Assembly (NCBI GenBank): GCA_023284085.1
Contig: JAKVHY010000029.1
Location: 20,319 to 84,318 of the forward strand
Reading direction: 5' to 3'
DNA length: 64,000 bases
Source: Shewanella benthica
GTDB taxonomy: Bacteria > Pseudomonadota > Gammaproteobacteria > Enterobacterales > Shewanellaceae
Positions 44,358 to 53,156 of this stretch are shown piece after piece. Position 1 is the first letter of the stretch; every line of letters starts with the position of its first letter. The notes under the pieces were generated by a model. That model was not told the DNA's origin and did not search any database. It was given only the letters and a program-made list of their open reading frames with translations. The translations under genes were made by a program, and so were the position numbers.

Positions 44358-46328
44358 TTAAACTAAGCTATCTACTACATCGAAGGCTTGCAGATAATTC
44401 ATTCCCGGCGTGGCGTCAAATTCGAAGTTTAATACCTTCATACAGGTATCGAAGGTCTTCTCACCGAACCATTGCTTATCGAAAGCATTAAGTGCCTGAA
44501 TGATTCCCTCCCGTCCTCCGTCTCCCTGCAATGATACAGGTGCCAGAGTGGAGATAAAGCTGGCGACGAGACCATAAAGATCTCTCTCGGCATCACCTTC
44601 TGCGGCCCAGAAGTTGGGGTCGGCGTAGCGGCTGGCATAATGACTGGTCGCTATATCTAAGCCGATGCCAAAGTTGACTAAAATGGCTTTCTCTTGGTTA
44701 CAGATGATATTTTTAGGACATATGGCGCCATGATAAATATCCATCTGATGCATATATTGCAATCCGCTCAGCAGTTGCGTAAACCACATCACAGGCTGGC
44801 CTAGCTGAATTTCGGGTAGCTCATCCAGAGATACGCCGTACTCCCATGCTCGTGTGATAAAGAGCTCATCACTCTGGGGTAACTGGCCAAAACCCAACAC
44901 CTTTTCAACATGGGGATGGTGTAATTTAGACAGGCTGCGGTATAAGTTACTCAAGGTGGGCCATTTGGCCTCTACCTTAGTATAAATTGACACACCACAC
45001 TGATATTGTCCCTGGATATGGGTTGCACGCCAGAACTGGCTATTAGGCGTCGCCGCGATAAATTGCTCCAGCTTGTAGTGGTGATCGATAATTGCCCCAG
45101 TGGTGATTTCTACTCGCTCTGGCAAGGTATCGCATACACCGTTATCTATCAGTGCCGACAGATCGCACCTAAGGGCGTCGAGATCGACTGTGCCGCCTTT
45201 AGCCGCCAAACGATACCATTGGTATACACGCGGTTGTTTCGTCTGCTCAGCCAGAGCCAGAAAGCCCTCTGCATAGGCTTGGATATCTTCATTGGTATTG
45301 AGGTTATCTTTGATATCGATAAATTCAACATCACCCATATCTGAGATGAAGACACAATTACTGGCCCAGCCACCGACTGTATAGCCACGACGATGTACCT
45401 GTTGCAGACCGGAAACCGAGCGCCTTAATATCTCTAACAATTGATAGGTGGTGAGTTTCTCGAACTCCAAAATATTCAAGGGCACACCACGGGGCATGCG
45501 GATTGGCAGCACCAGTTGTTCCCCGTCTTGGATCAGCGGGGCACAATAAGGCACGCCACTACAACCTGTAAGGGCTTGTAGGCGCTTGAACTCTTCCCTT
45601 AGCTGATTTTCATGACTTTCCGACTGCGCTTGATCGGCAAATTGAGTCGGAATAAGAATTTTCAATAACCAGGGGGCCGTCCACCCTCCAGGATTGTATT
45701 CGGCCTGCCAGACCTCTAAGCCACTCTGAATAAATAGACACTTGAGCTTAGTGAAATCCTGGATCTTATTATTACGTTGCTCGACAAGGGCGACCTGACC
45801 TATGGTTTTAAGCACCATCTCTTTCTGCTCATCGGTCACCTGATGGCTGTGTGGCGCGGTTAAGCCCCACTCTTTGGTCAGGGCGGCAACTATCTGTTGT
45901 GGCGTGTAAATACTGAGAGAGCCTTGTTGCTTCTCAAGTTTGATCTCTTCACCCTTGCGGCCAGTAACAAACACCATTCCCTGGCACCAGGGCGCATAAA
46001 CACCGACTGGGATCTTATTCTTGACGTTACCCGCCAGAACGCGGGCAACATAGTTGGCCTTGGCCAGACTGTTATCCACCTGCCGGCCATCTAAGGACCA
46101 GGCATGAAGTCCGGCATCTAAGCGTCCTATATAGCCTTTGACATCGACGACATAAACGCCCCACTCACCAATAACCAGCGCATCGACTTCCATGGCTTGC
46201 CCTGATTTAGTCGGGATCTCCACATTGGTGAGTAAAATATAATTATCGGGTAACTCATCCGCCAACAAGGAAAATGCCCATCGTTCGGCATCATTGACCG
46301 GAGTTCCAAAACTTATCTGTTTTGCCAT
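44358..46328 (-). CDS. NERD-domain protein with two tandem degenerate kinase domains
   Basis: 656 residues. Residues 10–150 form a NERD (nuclease-related) domain with Glu47-Val-Asp49 and VVDVKG (Asp62, Lys64), the PD-(D/E)XK-like signature. A first kinase-like domain covers about 190–400: HRRGYTVGGWASN replaces HRD...N, so the catalytic Asp is missing, and DFG is replaced by DIK. A second covers about 412–650: YHGAICPKNII has Ala535 in place of the HRD Asp, and NFG (552–554) replaces DFG. No signal peptide. NERD–kinase fusions occur in phage defence (for example PglW of BREX), but this protein is isolated and its kinase lobes look inactive. Function unknown. Confidence 0.82.
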   Translation of the reverse strand: MAKQISFGTPVNDAERWAFSLLADELPDNYILLTNVEIPTKSGQAMEVDALVIGEWGVYVVDVKGYIGRLDAGLHAWSLDGRQVDNSLAKANYVARVLAGNVKNKIPVGVYAPWCQGMVFVTGRKGEEIKLEKQQGSLSIYTPQQIVAALTKEWGLTAPHSHQVTDEQKEMVLKTIGQVALVEQRNNKIQDFTKLKCLFIQSGLEVWQAEYNPGGWTAPWLLKILIPTQFADQAQSESHENQLREEFKRLQALTGCSGVPYCAPLIQDGEQLVLPIRMPRGVPLNILEFEKLTTYQLLEILRRSVSGLQQVHRRGYTVGGWASNCVFISDMGDVEFIDIKDNLNTNEDIQAYAEGFLALAEQTKQPRVYQWYRLAAKGGTVDLDALRCDLSALIDNGVCDTLPERVEITTGAIIDHHYKLEQFIAATPNSQFWRATHIQGQYQCGVSIYTKVEAKWPTLSNLYRSLSKLHHPHVEKVLGFGQLPQSDELFITRAWEYGVSLDELPEIQLGQPVMWFTQLLSGLQYMHQMDIYHGAICPKNIICNQEKAILVNFGIGLDIATSHYASRYADPNFWAAEGDAERDLYGLVASFISTLAPVSLQGDGGREGIIQALNAFDKQWFGEKTFDTCMKVLNFEFDATPGMNYLQAFDVVDSLV

Positions 46329-46418
46329 TCTCTTTTCCTTCTGTGGCTGTTACTCAACTTGTTACGCTGAAGTTCAATTAACGTAAAGCAATTGATAGCT
46401 ATCATGAATTAGAGGCAT

Positions 46419-46444
46419 AAAAAAAGCCACTCAAATGGTGGCTT
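46419..46444 (-). terminator. Terminator of the rraB cluster
   Basis: On minus: AAGCCAC / GTGGCTT stem with a 7-nt loop and T-run, downstream of rraB. Confidence 0.8.
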
Positions 46445-46533
46445 AGTACAAAATATCTATCATCTTATGGCTTATGGTATAAATCCGATAAAACGCCACG
46501 CAGTGGCATCAATCGAAATGCGCAGCAGATCGA

Positions 46534-46920
46534 TTAGTGCTTACACTCGTCACTGCATTCATGCTCGTCATCGGCAAATTCATCGTCGCCATCTTGATGT
46601 TGCATCACGCCCCAACCATCGGTAACGCCGCCGAACTCTTGAGCAAATGTATTGAGCTCAACTTCTCGATCGACTATGGCTTGATACTCAGGAACCATGG
46701 GAATACAAACGATCAGCTCCCACTGGCCAAGATCGTCATTGAGATGAAGTTCCATCTCACCTTCAAGCTCAGATTTCCCCAGTTCTTCAGACGCATACTC
46801 GGCATCTCTTTGGTCATCAAAAACAAGGAAGAAGTCGACATCGAGTTGCTTGGTCAGATCGATACCCGCATCGGCCATCGCCGCGAGCATCTTGCCATTG
46901 TCATCATCTGGAAATTGCAT
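46534..46920 (-). CDS. rraB: RraB-type RNase E activity regulator
   Basis: 128 residues. Recognised from MQFPDDDNGKMLAAMADAGIDL, DFFLVFDDQRDAEYAS and GGVTDGWGVMQ, with the acidic tail DDEFADDEHECSDECKH. RraB binds RNase E and alters degradosome activity. The C-terminal Cys/His-rich acidic tail is a metal-binding-like extension. Last gene of a minus-strand cluster with ybcJ, a GNAT gene and ppiC. Confidence 0.9.
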   Translation of the reverse strand: MQFPDDDNGKMLAAMADAGIDLTKQLDVDFFLVFDDQRDAEYASEELGKSELEGEMELHLNDDLGQWELIVCIPMVPEYQAIVDREVELNTFAQEFGGVTDGWGVMQHQDGDDEFADDEHECSDECKH

Positions 46921-46954
46921 TTCTTACTCCACTTAAGTGCTAGTCAGTCACACG

Positions 46955-47188
46955 TTAAGGTGCGGTGATTATCTGTACTGACTCGCCATTGAAACAAACG
47001 ACTTCACCAGCCCTGACTTTTTTACGTTTACGGGTCTCAACTTCACCGTCAACGGTTACCTTGCCTTCACTAATGACGAATTTAGCTTCACCGCCCCCGC
47101 CAATCATGGCCTGGACTTTCAAAATCTTATATAACTCTATGTATTCTTCACCTGGCAATAGGGCCAAGGTTGCTATTTGTGCTGTCAC
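46955..47188 (-). CDS. ybcJ: YbcJ-like S4-domain RNA-binding protein
   Basis: 77 residues from a GTG start. A single S4 fold (YIELYKILKVQAMIGGGGEAKFVISEGKVTVDGEVETRKRKKVRAGEVV) and little else, as in E. coli YbcJ. S4 proteins bind structured RNA; specific target unknown. 34 bases after it comes rraB. Confidence 0.9.
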   Translation of the reverse strand: MTAQIATLALLPGEEYIELYKILKVQAMIGGGGEAKFVISEGKVTVDGEVETRKRKKVRAGEVVCFNGESVQIITAP

Positions 47189-47251
47189 ACGTATTACCTT
47201 TAATCAAAATTCTTATGAGATTATAGCACCGAGCTTAGACAAGGATAAAAC

Positions 47252-47788
47252 CTATTCGCCTCTTTCATGGCTCAATAGGCCATAAGTACAATCATCAATC
47301 CAGGTCTCATCGATTTTATAGTTGTCTCTCAGCACGCCTTCCAGTTGGAAGCCATTTTTTTCTAACACTTTTGCCGATGCGATATTCTGTTTCGCACACA
47401 GGCCGATAAACTTGTGCACCTGAAAGCTTAAGCACGACCAGTCAATGACCGCCTTGAGACCCTCGGTCGCATAGCCCTTACCTTGACCTTCGTTGGCTAA
47501 CATATAACCCACTTCGGCGCGGTTACACTCGTAATTAACACAATATAATCCGGTATAGCCGATGAATTTATCGGTTCCTAGTTCCTCTATGACCAGAGTC
47601 AACCAGTCACCGGATTCATATTGCCAGGGTGCTAGTCTATGCTCAAACTTTTCCAGAATCACAGACTCCGCAACCGGGCGGCTGACAAATTGATTGATGA
47701 TAGGATCTTGATGAAGCATCAAGAAATTATCCCAATCATCGGCTCTGAGACTGCGAAGCCTGAGTCTATCGGTATAAAGTTCCAGCAT
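47252..47788 (-). CDS. GNAT N-acetyltransferase, RimJ/RimL type
   Basis: 178 residues. N-terminus LYTDRLRLRSLRADDWDNF, CoA site RAEVGYMLANEGQGKGYATEG and C-terminal SAKVLEKNGFQLEGVLRDNY. Transfers an acetyl group to a protein N-terminus or small amine. Substrate not predictable. Between ppiC and ybcJ. Confidence 0.9.
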   Translation of the reverse strand: MLELYTDRLRLRSLRADDWDNFLMLHQDPIINQFVSRPVAESVILEKFEHRLAPWQYESGDWLTLVIEELGTDKFIGYTGLYCVNYECNRAEVGYMLANEGQGKGYATEGLKAVIDWSCLSFQVHKFIGLCAKQNIASAKVLEKNGFQLEGVLRDNYKIDETWIDDCTYGLLSHERGE

Positions 47789-47808
47789 AGAGTATGACCT
47801 TTTGCTAA

Positions 47809-48087
47809 TTATCCGCGGCTTGTCACTTCAAGCAGGTGATAACCAAATTGTGTCTTAACTGGGCCTTGAACTTCATTCAGAGGCGCGTTAAACACGACTT
47901 CGTCAAACTCTTTAACCATCATGCCAGGACCGAAAGAGCCAAGGTCTCCACCTTGAGCGCTCGAAGGACAAGATGAGTTAGCCTTTGCCACATCAGCAAA
48001 ATCTGCACCGCCTAAAATCTCCTGCTTAAGCGCTTCACATTTCTCTTCGCTGCTAACTAATAGATGTCTTGCTGTGGCTTGTACCAT
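47809..48087 (-). CDS. ppiC: Parvulin-type peptidyl-prolyl cis-trans isomerase
   Basis: 92 residues from the ATG at 48087 (MVQATARHLLVSS), preceded by AGGAG; the frame runs 28 codons further but without a ribosome site. Parvulin features HLLVSSEEKC, FADVAKANSSCPSSAQGGDLG, FGPGMMVKEFDEVVF and VKTQFGYHLLEV. Size equals E. coli PpiC. Cytoplasmic folding helper. Confidence 0.93.
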   Translation of the reverse strand: MVQATARHLLVSSEEKCEALKQEILGGADFADVAKANSSCPSSAQGGDLGSFGPGMMVKEFDEVVFNAPLNEVQGPVKTQFGYHLLEVTSRG

Positions 48088-48229
48088 GATGTAACTCCTC
48101 AATTTTGAAAACTTGCCTGTAGATCTATACACGGTATAGAAAGTGACAATAAAATAATTAATCCAAATCAAACATCTTGAATGCTTGGCTTCACAAGGTG
48201 AAGCACACTATTTAATCCCGTAGGGAGTA

Positions 48230-48268
48230 AATAAACCCAGCTAGTATATTGATAAAAGCTGGGTTTAA
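48230..48268 (-). terminator. Terminator of the DUF885 lipoprotein gene
   Basis: Stem AAACCCAGC / GCTGGGTTT with a 16-nt loop on minus, about 50 bases after the stop at 48315. A second perfect hairpin GCTTCAC-AAG-GTGAAGC lies at 48187–48203. Confidence 0.6.
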
Positions 48269-48314
48269 AAAGGTTTTAGCTGATGAAACTGTGTTTAACT
48301 AATGTCTCAATGAA

Positions 48315-50162
48315 TTACTTCTGAGTTTCTACCCAATGATGGATCTTAAGCTCCATCACGGCCATAGGCAGAGATCCAGAGGTTAAGATCTGATCATGAA
48401 AGGCTTTTAGGTCGAACTTATCGCCTAATGCTGCTTCCGCTTCGGCTCTAAGAGACAGAATCTTGAGCTGACCCACTTTATAGGATAAAGCCTGGCCAGG
48501 TATTGCCATATAGCGCTCAACTTCGGCGATGATGTCTGACTCAGCCATAGGCGAGTTATCTTTCATGTATTGAATCGCTTGCTCACGTGTCCAGCCTTTA
48601 GCGTGCAGGCCAGTATCGACCACGAGTCGCATAGCGCGCAGCATCTCATCAGATAGCTTACCAAAATACTGATAAGGGTCCTTGAACAATCCCATCTCAA
48701 CCCCTAAGTATTCGGCATACAGGGCCCAGCCCTCTTCAAACGCGGTGTAATTACCAAAACGTTGGAATTCTGGCACGCCGGTTAACTCTTGCTTTATGGC
48801 TATCTGGAAGTGATGTCCAGGAGCTGCCTCATGCAGAGACAATGTCGTCATCCCCCACTTAGGCTGCGCTTTTAAGTTATAGGTGTTGATATAGAACACA
48901 CCAGGGCGTGAGCCATCGACGGCTGGAGATTCATATGAAGCACCAGCGGCTGACTGCTCACGGAAGCTCTCCACTGGCTTAACCACATAATCGGCCTTGG
49001 GCATTATATTGAAAAACTTAGGTAGCTCAGCATTTATCTGCTCTTTAAGGCTCATATAACCATCGATAAGACCCTGGCGATCGGTGAAGAAATATTGAGG
49101 TTCAGATGACAGTGAGGCGAAGAAGGCCTTGAGATCACCCTTAAAGTTCACCTGCTCACGTACCTTGTCCATCTCAGACAGGATACGGGCCACTTCACTC
49201 AGGCCAATCTGATGGATTTCATCCACAGGCATCAGGGTAGTCGTGTGGGAATTAGCCAGATGCTGATACCAAGCTTTACCGTTAGGTAAGTCCCACCAAC
49301 CGTCGCTCGCTCGCGCAACGGGGAGATATTTAGTCTCGAAATACTCGGTTAATGAGGCTAATGCCGGGATTAACTCTTGATTGATAAGCTTAGTGTAACT
49401 CGCGGTGAGTTCGGCTTTCTCCGTATCAGAGAAGCTCATCGGCAGGTTATTTATTGGCGCGTAGAACAAACTATTGCTGGCATCATCGACAAGTTGGGCC
49501 TTAAGCTGAGGAATAATACGCTCGACTAACACCCGAGGCAGAACAACCTTGCTTCTCGCCCCCTCATCCATACGCTCTTGTGCAAGCTGCGTCCAGGTAA
49601 TGAAGCCCGTTAAACGAGATGCCCAGTTATGGTAATCTTCGACGGTATTAAATGGTTGAGCACTTTCACCACTGCCCAATTGCACCATGCTAATGACTGT
49701 GCTGTAGAACTGGTTCATTGGCATGAAACGAGCTGGGAATGTTTCATCTACCAGAGCGACATTTCTATCATAGTAAAACATGTCATAACTGAGCTGTAGC
49801 TCAGGAGATAAGGTGCTTCTGTCTATCTTCTCGACTCTTGCCTTATAGCTGGTATTAAGATCATGACGCGTCTTTAGGTACTCATTGGTAAGCGCGCCGC
49901 CAAACTGATCGTTGTAGTCATTCACTCCAACAAATGTGGCATAGATAGGCTCAAGTTTAAGGTAGTCCTTAAAAAAGTCGTCCACCAATGCCAGATAAGC
50001 CTGCTCGGTTGACGCCTTCACATTCTGGCTGGTTTGTGATACCTCAGAAGAAGCGCCGATTACTGTTGAACTTGCATCCTTACTCGCTGGATTCTCATTG
50101 TCTGAACAACCAGTGATCCCCAGTACTAACCCTATTGATACGGCTAAAAAAGCTCTTCTCAT
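48315..50162 (-). CDS. DUF885 family lipoprotein
   Basis: 615 residues. Lipobox at Cys19 (LGITGC) after a short signal, so a membrane-anchored periplasmic or surface protein. DUF885 motifs LHEAAPGHHFQIAI and EEGWALYAEYLGVEM, then EVERYMAIPGQALSYKVGQ. Longer than its paralogue at 32938–34401. Zinc-peptidase-like fold with unknown substrate. Confidence 0.9.
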   Translation of the reverse strand: MRRAFLAVSIGLVLGITGCSDNENPASKDASSTVIGASSEVSQTSQNVKASTEQAYLALVDDFFKDYLKLEPIYATFVGVNDYNDQFGGALTNEYLKTRHDLNTSYKARVEKIDRSTLSPELQLSYDMFYYDRNVALVDETFPARFMPMNQFYSTVISMVQLGSGESAQPFNTVEDYHNWASRLTGFITWTQLAQERMDEGARSKVVLPRVLVERIIPQLKAQLVDDASNSLFYAPINNLPMSFSDTEKAELTASYTKLINQELIPALASLTEYFETKYLPVARASDGWWDLPNGKAWYQHLANSHTTTLMPVDEIHQIGLSEVARILSEMDKVREQVNFKGDLKAFFASLSSEPQYFFTDRQGLIDGYMSLKEQINAELPKFFNIMPKADYVVKPVESFREQSAAGASYESPAVDGSRPGVFYINTYNLKAQPKWGMTTLSLHEAAPGHHFQIAIKQELTGVPEFQRFGNYTAFEEGWALYAEYLGVEMGLFKDPYQYFGKLSDEMLRAMRLVVDTGLHAKGWTREQAIQYMKDNSPMAESDIIAEVERYMAIPGQALSYKVGQLKILSLRAEAEAALGDKFDLKAFHDQILTSGSLPMAVMELKIHHWVETQK

Positions 50163-50297
50163 CTGTTTCTTTCCCTATATTCGGTGCAATTGCTTGTTAT
50201 TTTCTATACTTAATACCAACGTTCAACTTATCCGTACTGCTACATTGATACAGCTATCCCAATTTTTTTCTTTATAGGACCGAAAAGGAGTCAGTCA

Positions 50298-50807
50298 ATG
50301 ATCTATTCATTTCGCAACTCAGGTTTCAGAGATCCAGAAACTGGCGTCTATAATCGAACCTACTTTATGGAGGTATTTAACCGCGAATGGCATCGCCATA
50401 TCAGAGATCACCAAAGTCTGGCGCTATTATATCTATGCCCGCACATACATGAAACAGTTAAGCAACCTCATCTGCTCGAACTCTTTATGAAGCAGGTACA
50501 AGAAGCCATCTTAAGAACAACAGATCTGGTAGCAAGACTCAACAATAACAGCTTTGCTTTAGGCTTATTCAACATCGATGAAGCAGGCACTCAGATTGTG
50601 CTACATAGAATTGAAGAGAAGATTGAGATTTTCAATTTAGAATATGCCAAAAAACACACCAGTCACGTCGATTATGAGCTCGCTGGTTATACTTGCACAC
50701 CGGCGCGTAACCTGAGCATAGAATTAATTTTCAAAGACGTAGAGAAGTTAACTCATGAGTTAGAGATGGAAAAGCATCGACATGTTGAGTTGAGACAAAT
50801 GCAATAA
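50298..50807 (+). CDS. Degenerate GGDEF-domain protein
   Basis: 169 residues. N-terminal DPETGVYNRTYFMEVFNREWHRH is the start of a GGDEF fold. The signature loop that should read GG(D/E)EF is LNNNSF, so cyclase activity is not expected. LVARLNNNSFALGLFN keeps the surrounding scaffold. No membrane segment. May bind a nucleotide or act as a regulator. Function unknown. Confidence 0.7.
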   Translation: MIYSFRNSGFRDPETGVYNRTYFMEVFNREWHRHIRDHQSLALLYLCPHIHETVKQPHLLELFMKQVQEAILRTTDLVARLNNNSFALGLFNIDEAGTQIVLHRIEEKIEIFNLEYAKKHTSHVDYELAGYTCTPARNLSIELIFKDVEKLTHELEMEKHRHVELRQMQ

Positions 50808-50831
50808 AAAAAGCCCCTTGCGGGGCTTTTT
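50808..50831. terminator. Bidirectional terminator between GGDEF-like gene and TonB operon
   Basis: AAAAAGCCCC / GGGGCTTTTT stem with a TTGC loop; serves both the plus gene ending at 50807 and the minus operon ending at 50855. Confidence 0.85.
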
Positions 50832-50854
50832 AGACTCATTTAATCAAGTAAAAG

Positions 50855-52114
50855 TTACAGTGTTACGTTATGAACACGTGCCTTCTCTTTGATGTAAGAG
50901 ATATAACTCTTCGCTGAACGAGCCGTCTTCTTATCCTTCGCCGCTAATTTAGCACGCGAATAAGCAGACTTATATTGCTTAAGGTTTAGATAAGCAAGTG
51001 CTAGCTCAAATTGAGCCTCACCTGGATTATCAATGCCTGCGTCGAGTGACTTCTTCAACGCGGTAACAGCAGCTTTAGACTTACCATCCATAGACAGGAT
51101 TCGACCCTGTCTTAGATAATATTTGCCATTGTTACCCGCATCTGCAGCCTTACCATAATATGAAGCAGCTTCTTTCAACTCTTTCGCGTTGTGATAGAAA
51201 CCAGCCAAGATCCCAAGAGTCTTCTCTTCCTCTTTGATCGTGCCCGACTTAATGTGCTTCTCATATATTTTGGCTGCACGGTATGGCGAACCATTCTGTG
51301 CAAGTAGCTGAGTCAAACGAGTAATGTTACCCGCACTCTCAAGAAAACCATTTTTATAAGCAAGATCATAAGTGGCTAGGGACTTAGTGTACTTTTCCGT
51401 CATCAGATAAAACTGGGCTAACTGAACCCAAAGGCGTTTATCATCCTGGAAAAATGGCACCATGGTCTCTAACACTTTTACCGCTTCCGGATACTTCTTC
51501 TGATTGAAGTAAGCCGTTAGCTTCATCTGATACAGGCCTTTATCAGGCTTATCAGACAGTGCTAGTCCCTTGTTAGCAACCTCAAGAACCTTGCTCCAGT
51601 TCTTCTGCTCTGAGTAACCGATACCTATACGACGGTAGATTTGAGCATCCTCTTTACAGGTAAACTCCATCCACTTGTAGTAATAAGTGATCGATTCTTT
51701 AAACTTCTTCTCTTGAATCAAGAGATCGGCATAAAGTCTCAGCGTTCCAGCATGGTCACCGCCACCTAAGATATTGGCATCGACAGCTTTCTTAAGATAC
51801 TTGATTGCTGTATCCATCTGAGCTTTTTCGGCGTAGAAATTACCCAACATGCGGTCAATATATGCTTTATCGAAATCACTCTTAGGGTTGGCCTCGAGTA
51901 ATATCGCGATAGCTCCGTCAACGTCATCTTCGGTGTAAGCTTTGAAAGATTTTTGCACTTTCTTCGCTGCACTTTGGCCAACGGCCTTAGACTTACGTTT
52001 CTCGATGGGACACTTCTCGACAGCTGCTGCTGCCGGAACTAGTGCTAAACTACCACCAAAAGAAAGTAATAAAGCGGCAGCTATACTAGTCGTTCTTAAA
52101 CTAAGTTTACGCAT
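50855..52114 (-). CDS. TPR-repeat periplasmic protein of the TonB2 operon
   Basis: 419 residues with a signal peptide at about 1–32 (AAALLLSFGGSLALVPAAAA). Residues 80–410 are tandem tetratricopeptide repeats (AYIDRMLGNFYAEKAQMDTAIKYLKKAV, YYLRQGRILSMDGKSKAAVTALKKSL). It is the last gene of the six-gene operon; a TPR partner is a regular member of TonB2-type clusters and probably helps the TonB complex. Confidence 0.9.
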   Translation of the reverse strand: MRKLSLRTTSIAAALLLSFGGSLALVPAAAAVEKCPIEKRKSKAVGQSAAKKVQKSFKAYTEDDVDGAIAILLEANPKSDFDKAYIDRMLGNFYAEKAQMDTAIKYLKKAVDANILGGGDHAGTLRLYADLLIQEKKFKESITYYYKWMEFTCKEDAQIYRRIGIGYSEQKNWSKVLEVANKGLALSDKPDKGLYQMKLTAYFNQKKYPEAVKVLETMVPFFQDDKRLWVQLAQFYLMTEKYTKSLATYDLAYKNGFLESAGNITRLTQLLAQNGSPYRAAKIYEKHIKSGTIKEEEKTLGILAGFYHNAKELKEAASYYGKAADAGNNGKYYLRQGRILSMDGKSKAAVTALKKSLDAGIDNPGEAQFELALAYLNLKQYKSAYSRAKLAAKDKKTARSAKSYISYIKEKARVHNVTL

Positions 52115-52116
52115 CG

Positions 52117-52737
52117 TTAATTGCCTCCTTTGTCTAAGGTGAAGTCCAACTGAACTTTCATACCAGTTTGTCTAAGTGCCTTACCGTCAACGATCTTCGG
52201 CTTATATTTCCACTTTTTAAGTGCGCGCCTTGCTTCTTTGTTAAACAAACGCTTAGGTTCAGCCTTGATCACTTTAACGTCTTCAACACCACCGAGTGCA
52301 TTAATGGTAAAGCTAAGTTGTACCCAACCTTCTTTGCCATCACGTGCAGCGGCTATCGGATACTGAGGCTCGATGCGAACGATAGGTGTAGCGTCACCAT
52401 CGCGCGTCATCATGTTACCCAGTTTAAAGCCTGTGTTTGCACCACCAGCGTCTACACCACCCATGTTAAATGACATGTTTGTATCTATGTCAGATGAACT
52501 GTCAGGCGGAGTCGTATCCGGCTTAGGTGGCTGCTCAGGTGGCGCAGGAGGCTTAGGTTTAACCCTAGGTTTCTTCTGTGCTGATGCATCCTCTTTGCTC
52601 ATGGTTATTTCTATGATAGGTGATTCAGTCGAACCTGCGTTGCGGGTAGGACCGCCACCTATCAAAAATGCCATGAAGACAAATAAGGCATAAGTCACAG
52701 CACCACCAAGTAGTAATGATACTATTCCTCTAAGCAT
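52117..52737 (-). CDS. tonB2: TonB2-type energy transducer
   Basis: 206 residues. One N-terminal membrane anchor (VSLLLGGAVTYALFVFMAFLI), a Pro-rich periplasmic linker (PRVKPKPPAPPEQPPKPD), and a C-terminal TonB domain (YPIAAARDGKEGWVQLSF ... RRALKKWKYKP). Carries proton-motive energy from ExbB/ExbD to outer-membrane receptors. Start is 2 bases after the exbD stop, stop is 3 bases before the TPR start. Symbol by analogy with the Vibrio TonB2 system. Confidence 0.92.
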   Translation of the reverse strand: MLRGIVSLLLGGAVTYALFVFMAFLIGGGPTRNAGSTESPIIEITMSKEDASAQKKPRVKPKPPAPPEQPPKPDTTPPDSSSDIDTNMSFNMGGVDAGGANTGFKLGNMMTRDGDATPIVRIEPQYPIAAARDGKEGWVQLSFTINALGGVEDVKVIKAEPKRLFNKEARRALKKWKYKPKIVDGKALRQTGMKVQLDFTLDKGGN

Positions 52738-52738
52738 A

Positions 52739-53143
52739 TTAGTCTTTCCCCGCCGATACAGATATCTTATCTACGCCCGCCTTCTTGACACTATCCATAA
52801 CCTTGATAACTAGGCCATGTTTGGCATCTTTATCGGCTTGGATTAGCACGGCCGCTTCTGGCGCCTCTGCAAGCATACGTTCTACGTTTGCAGTTACACG
52901 CTCGATATCGACCAGACGGTTCTCCATCATTATAGTGCCTGTCTTGCTCACACCGATGAAGATGTTAGCAGAAGGCTTCTTAGTCGCTGTAGACGCTTCA
53001 GGCTTGGTATAATCAAGGCCTGAAGGTTTAACAAACGAAGTTGTTACAATGAAGAAGATCAACATGATAAACACGATGTCTAGCATCGGTGTCATATCAA
53101 TCTGAGCTTCCTCTTCCACGCTGGAATGCTTTCTACGTGCCAT
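52739..53143 (-). CDS. exbD2: ExbD biopolymer transport protein
   Basis: 134 residues from the ATG at 53143 (MARRKHSSVEE), with AGAGAG upstream; a TTG two codons earlier extends the frame. Single membrane helix with the proton-path aspartate (DMTPMLDIVFIMLIFFIVTTSFV), then a periplasmic domain. Partner of ExbB in the TonB complex. Third of the ExbB/ExbD/TonB run. Confidence 0.93.
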   Translation of the reverse strand: MARRKHSSVEEEAQIDMTPMLDIVFIMLIFFIVTTSFVKPSGLDYTKPEASTATKKPSANIFIGVSKTGTIMMENRLVDIERVTANVERMLAEAPEAAVLIQADKDAKHGLVIKVMDSVKKAGVDKISVSAGKD

Positions 53144-53156
53144 GTTCAATCTCTCT

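Noticed and set aside
44358..46328. Calling the NERD protein an active Ser/Thr kinase or PglW
   Set aside because: Both kinase lobes lack the HRD aspartate and DFG motif, and no other BREX gene is nearby.
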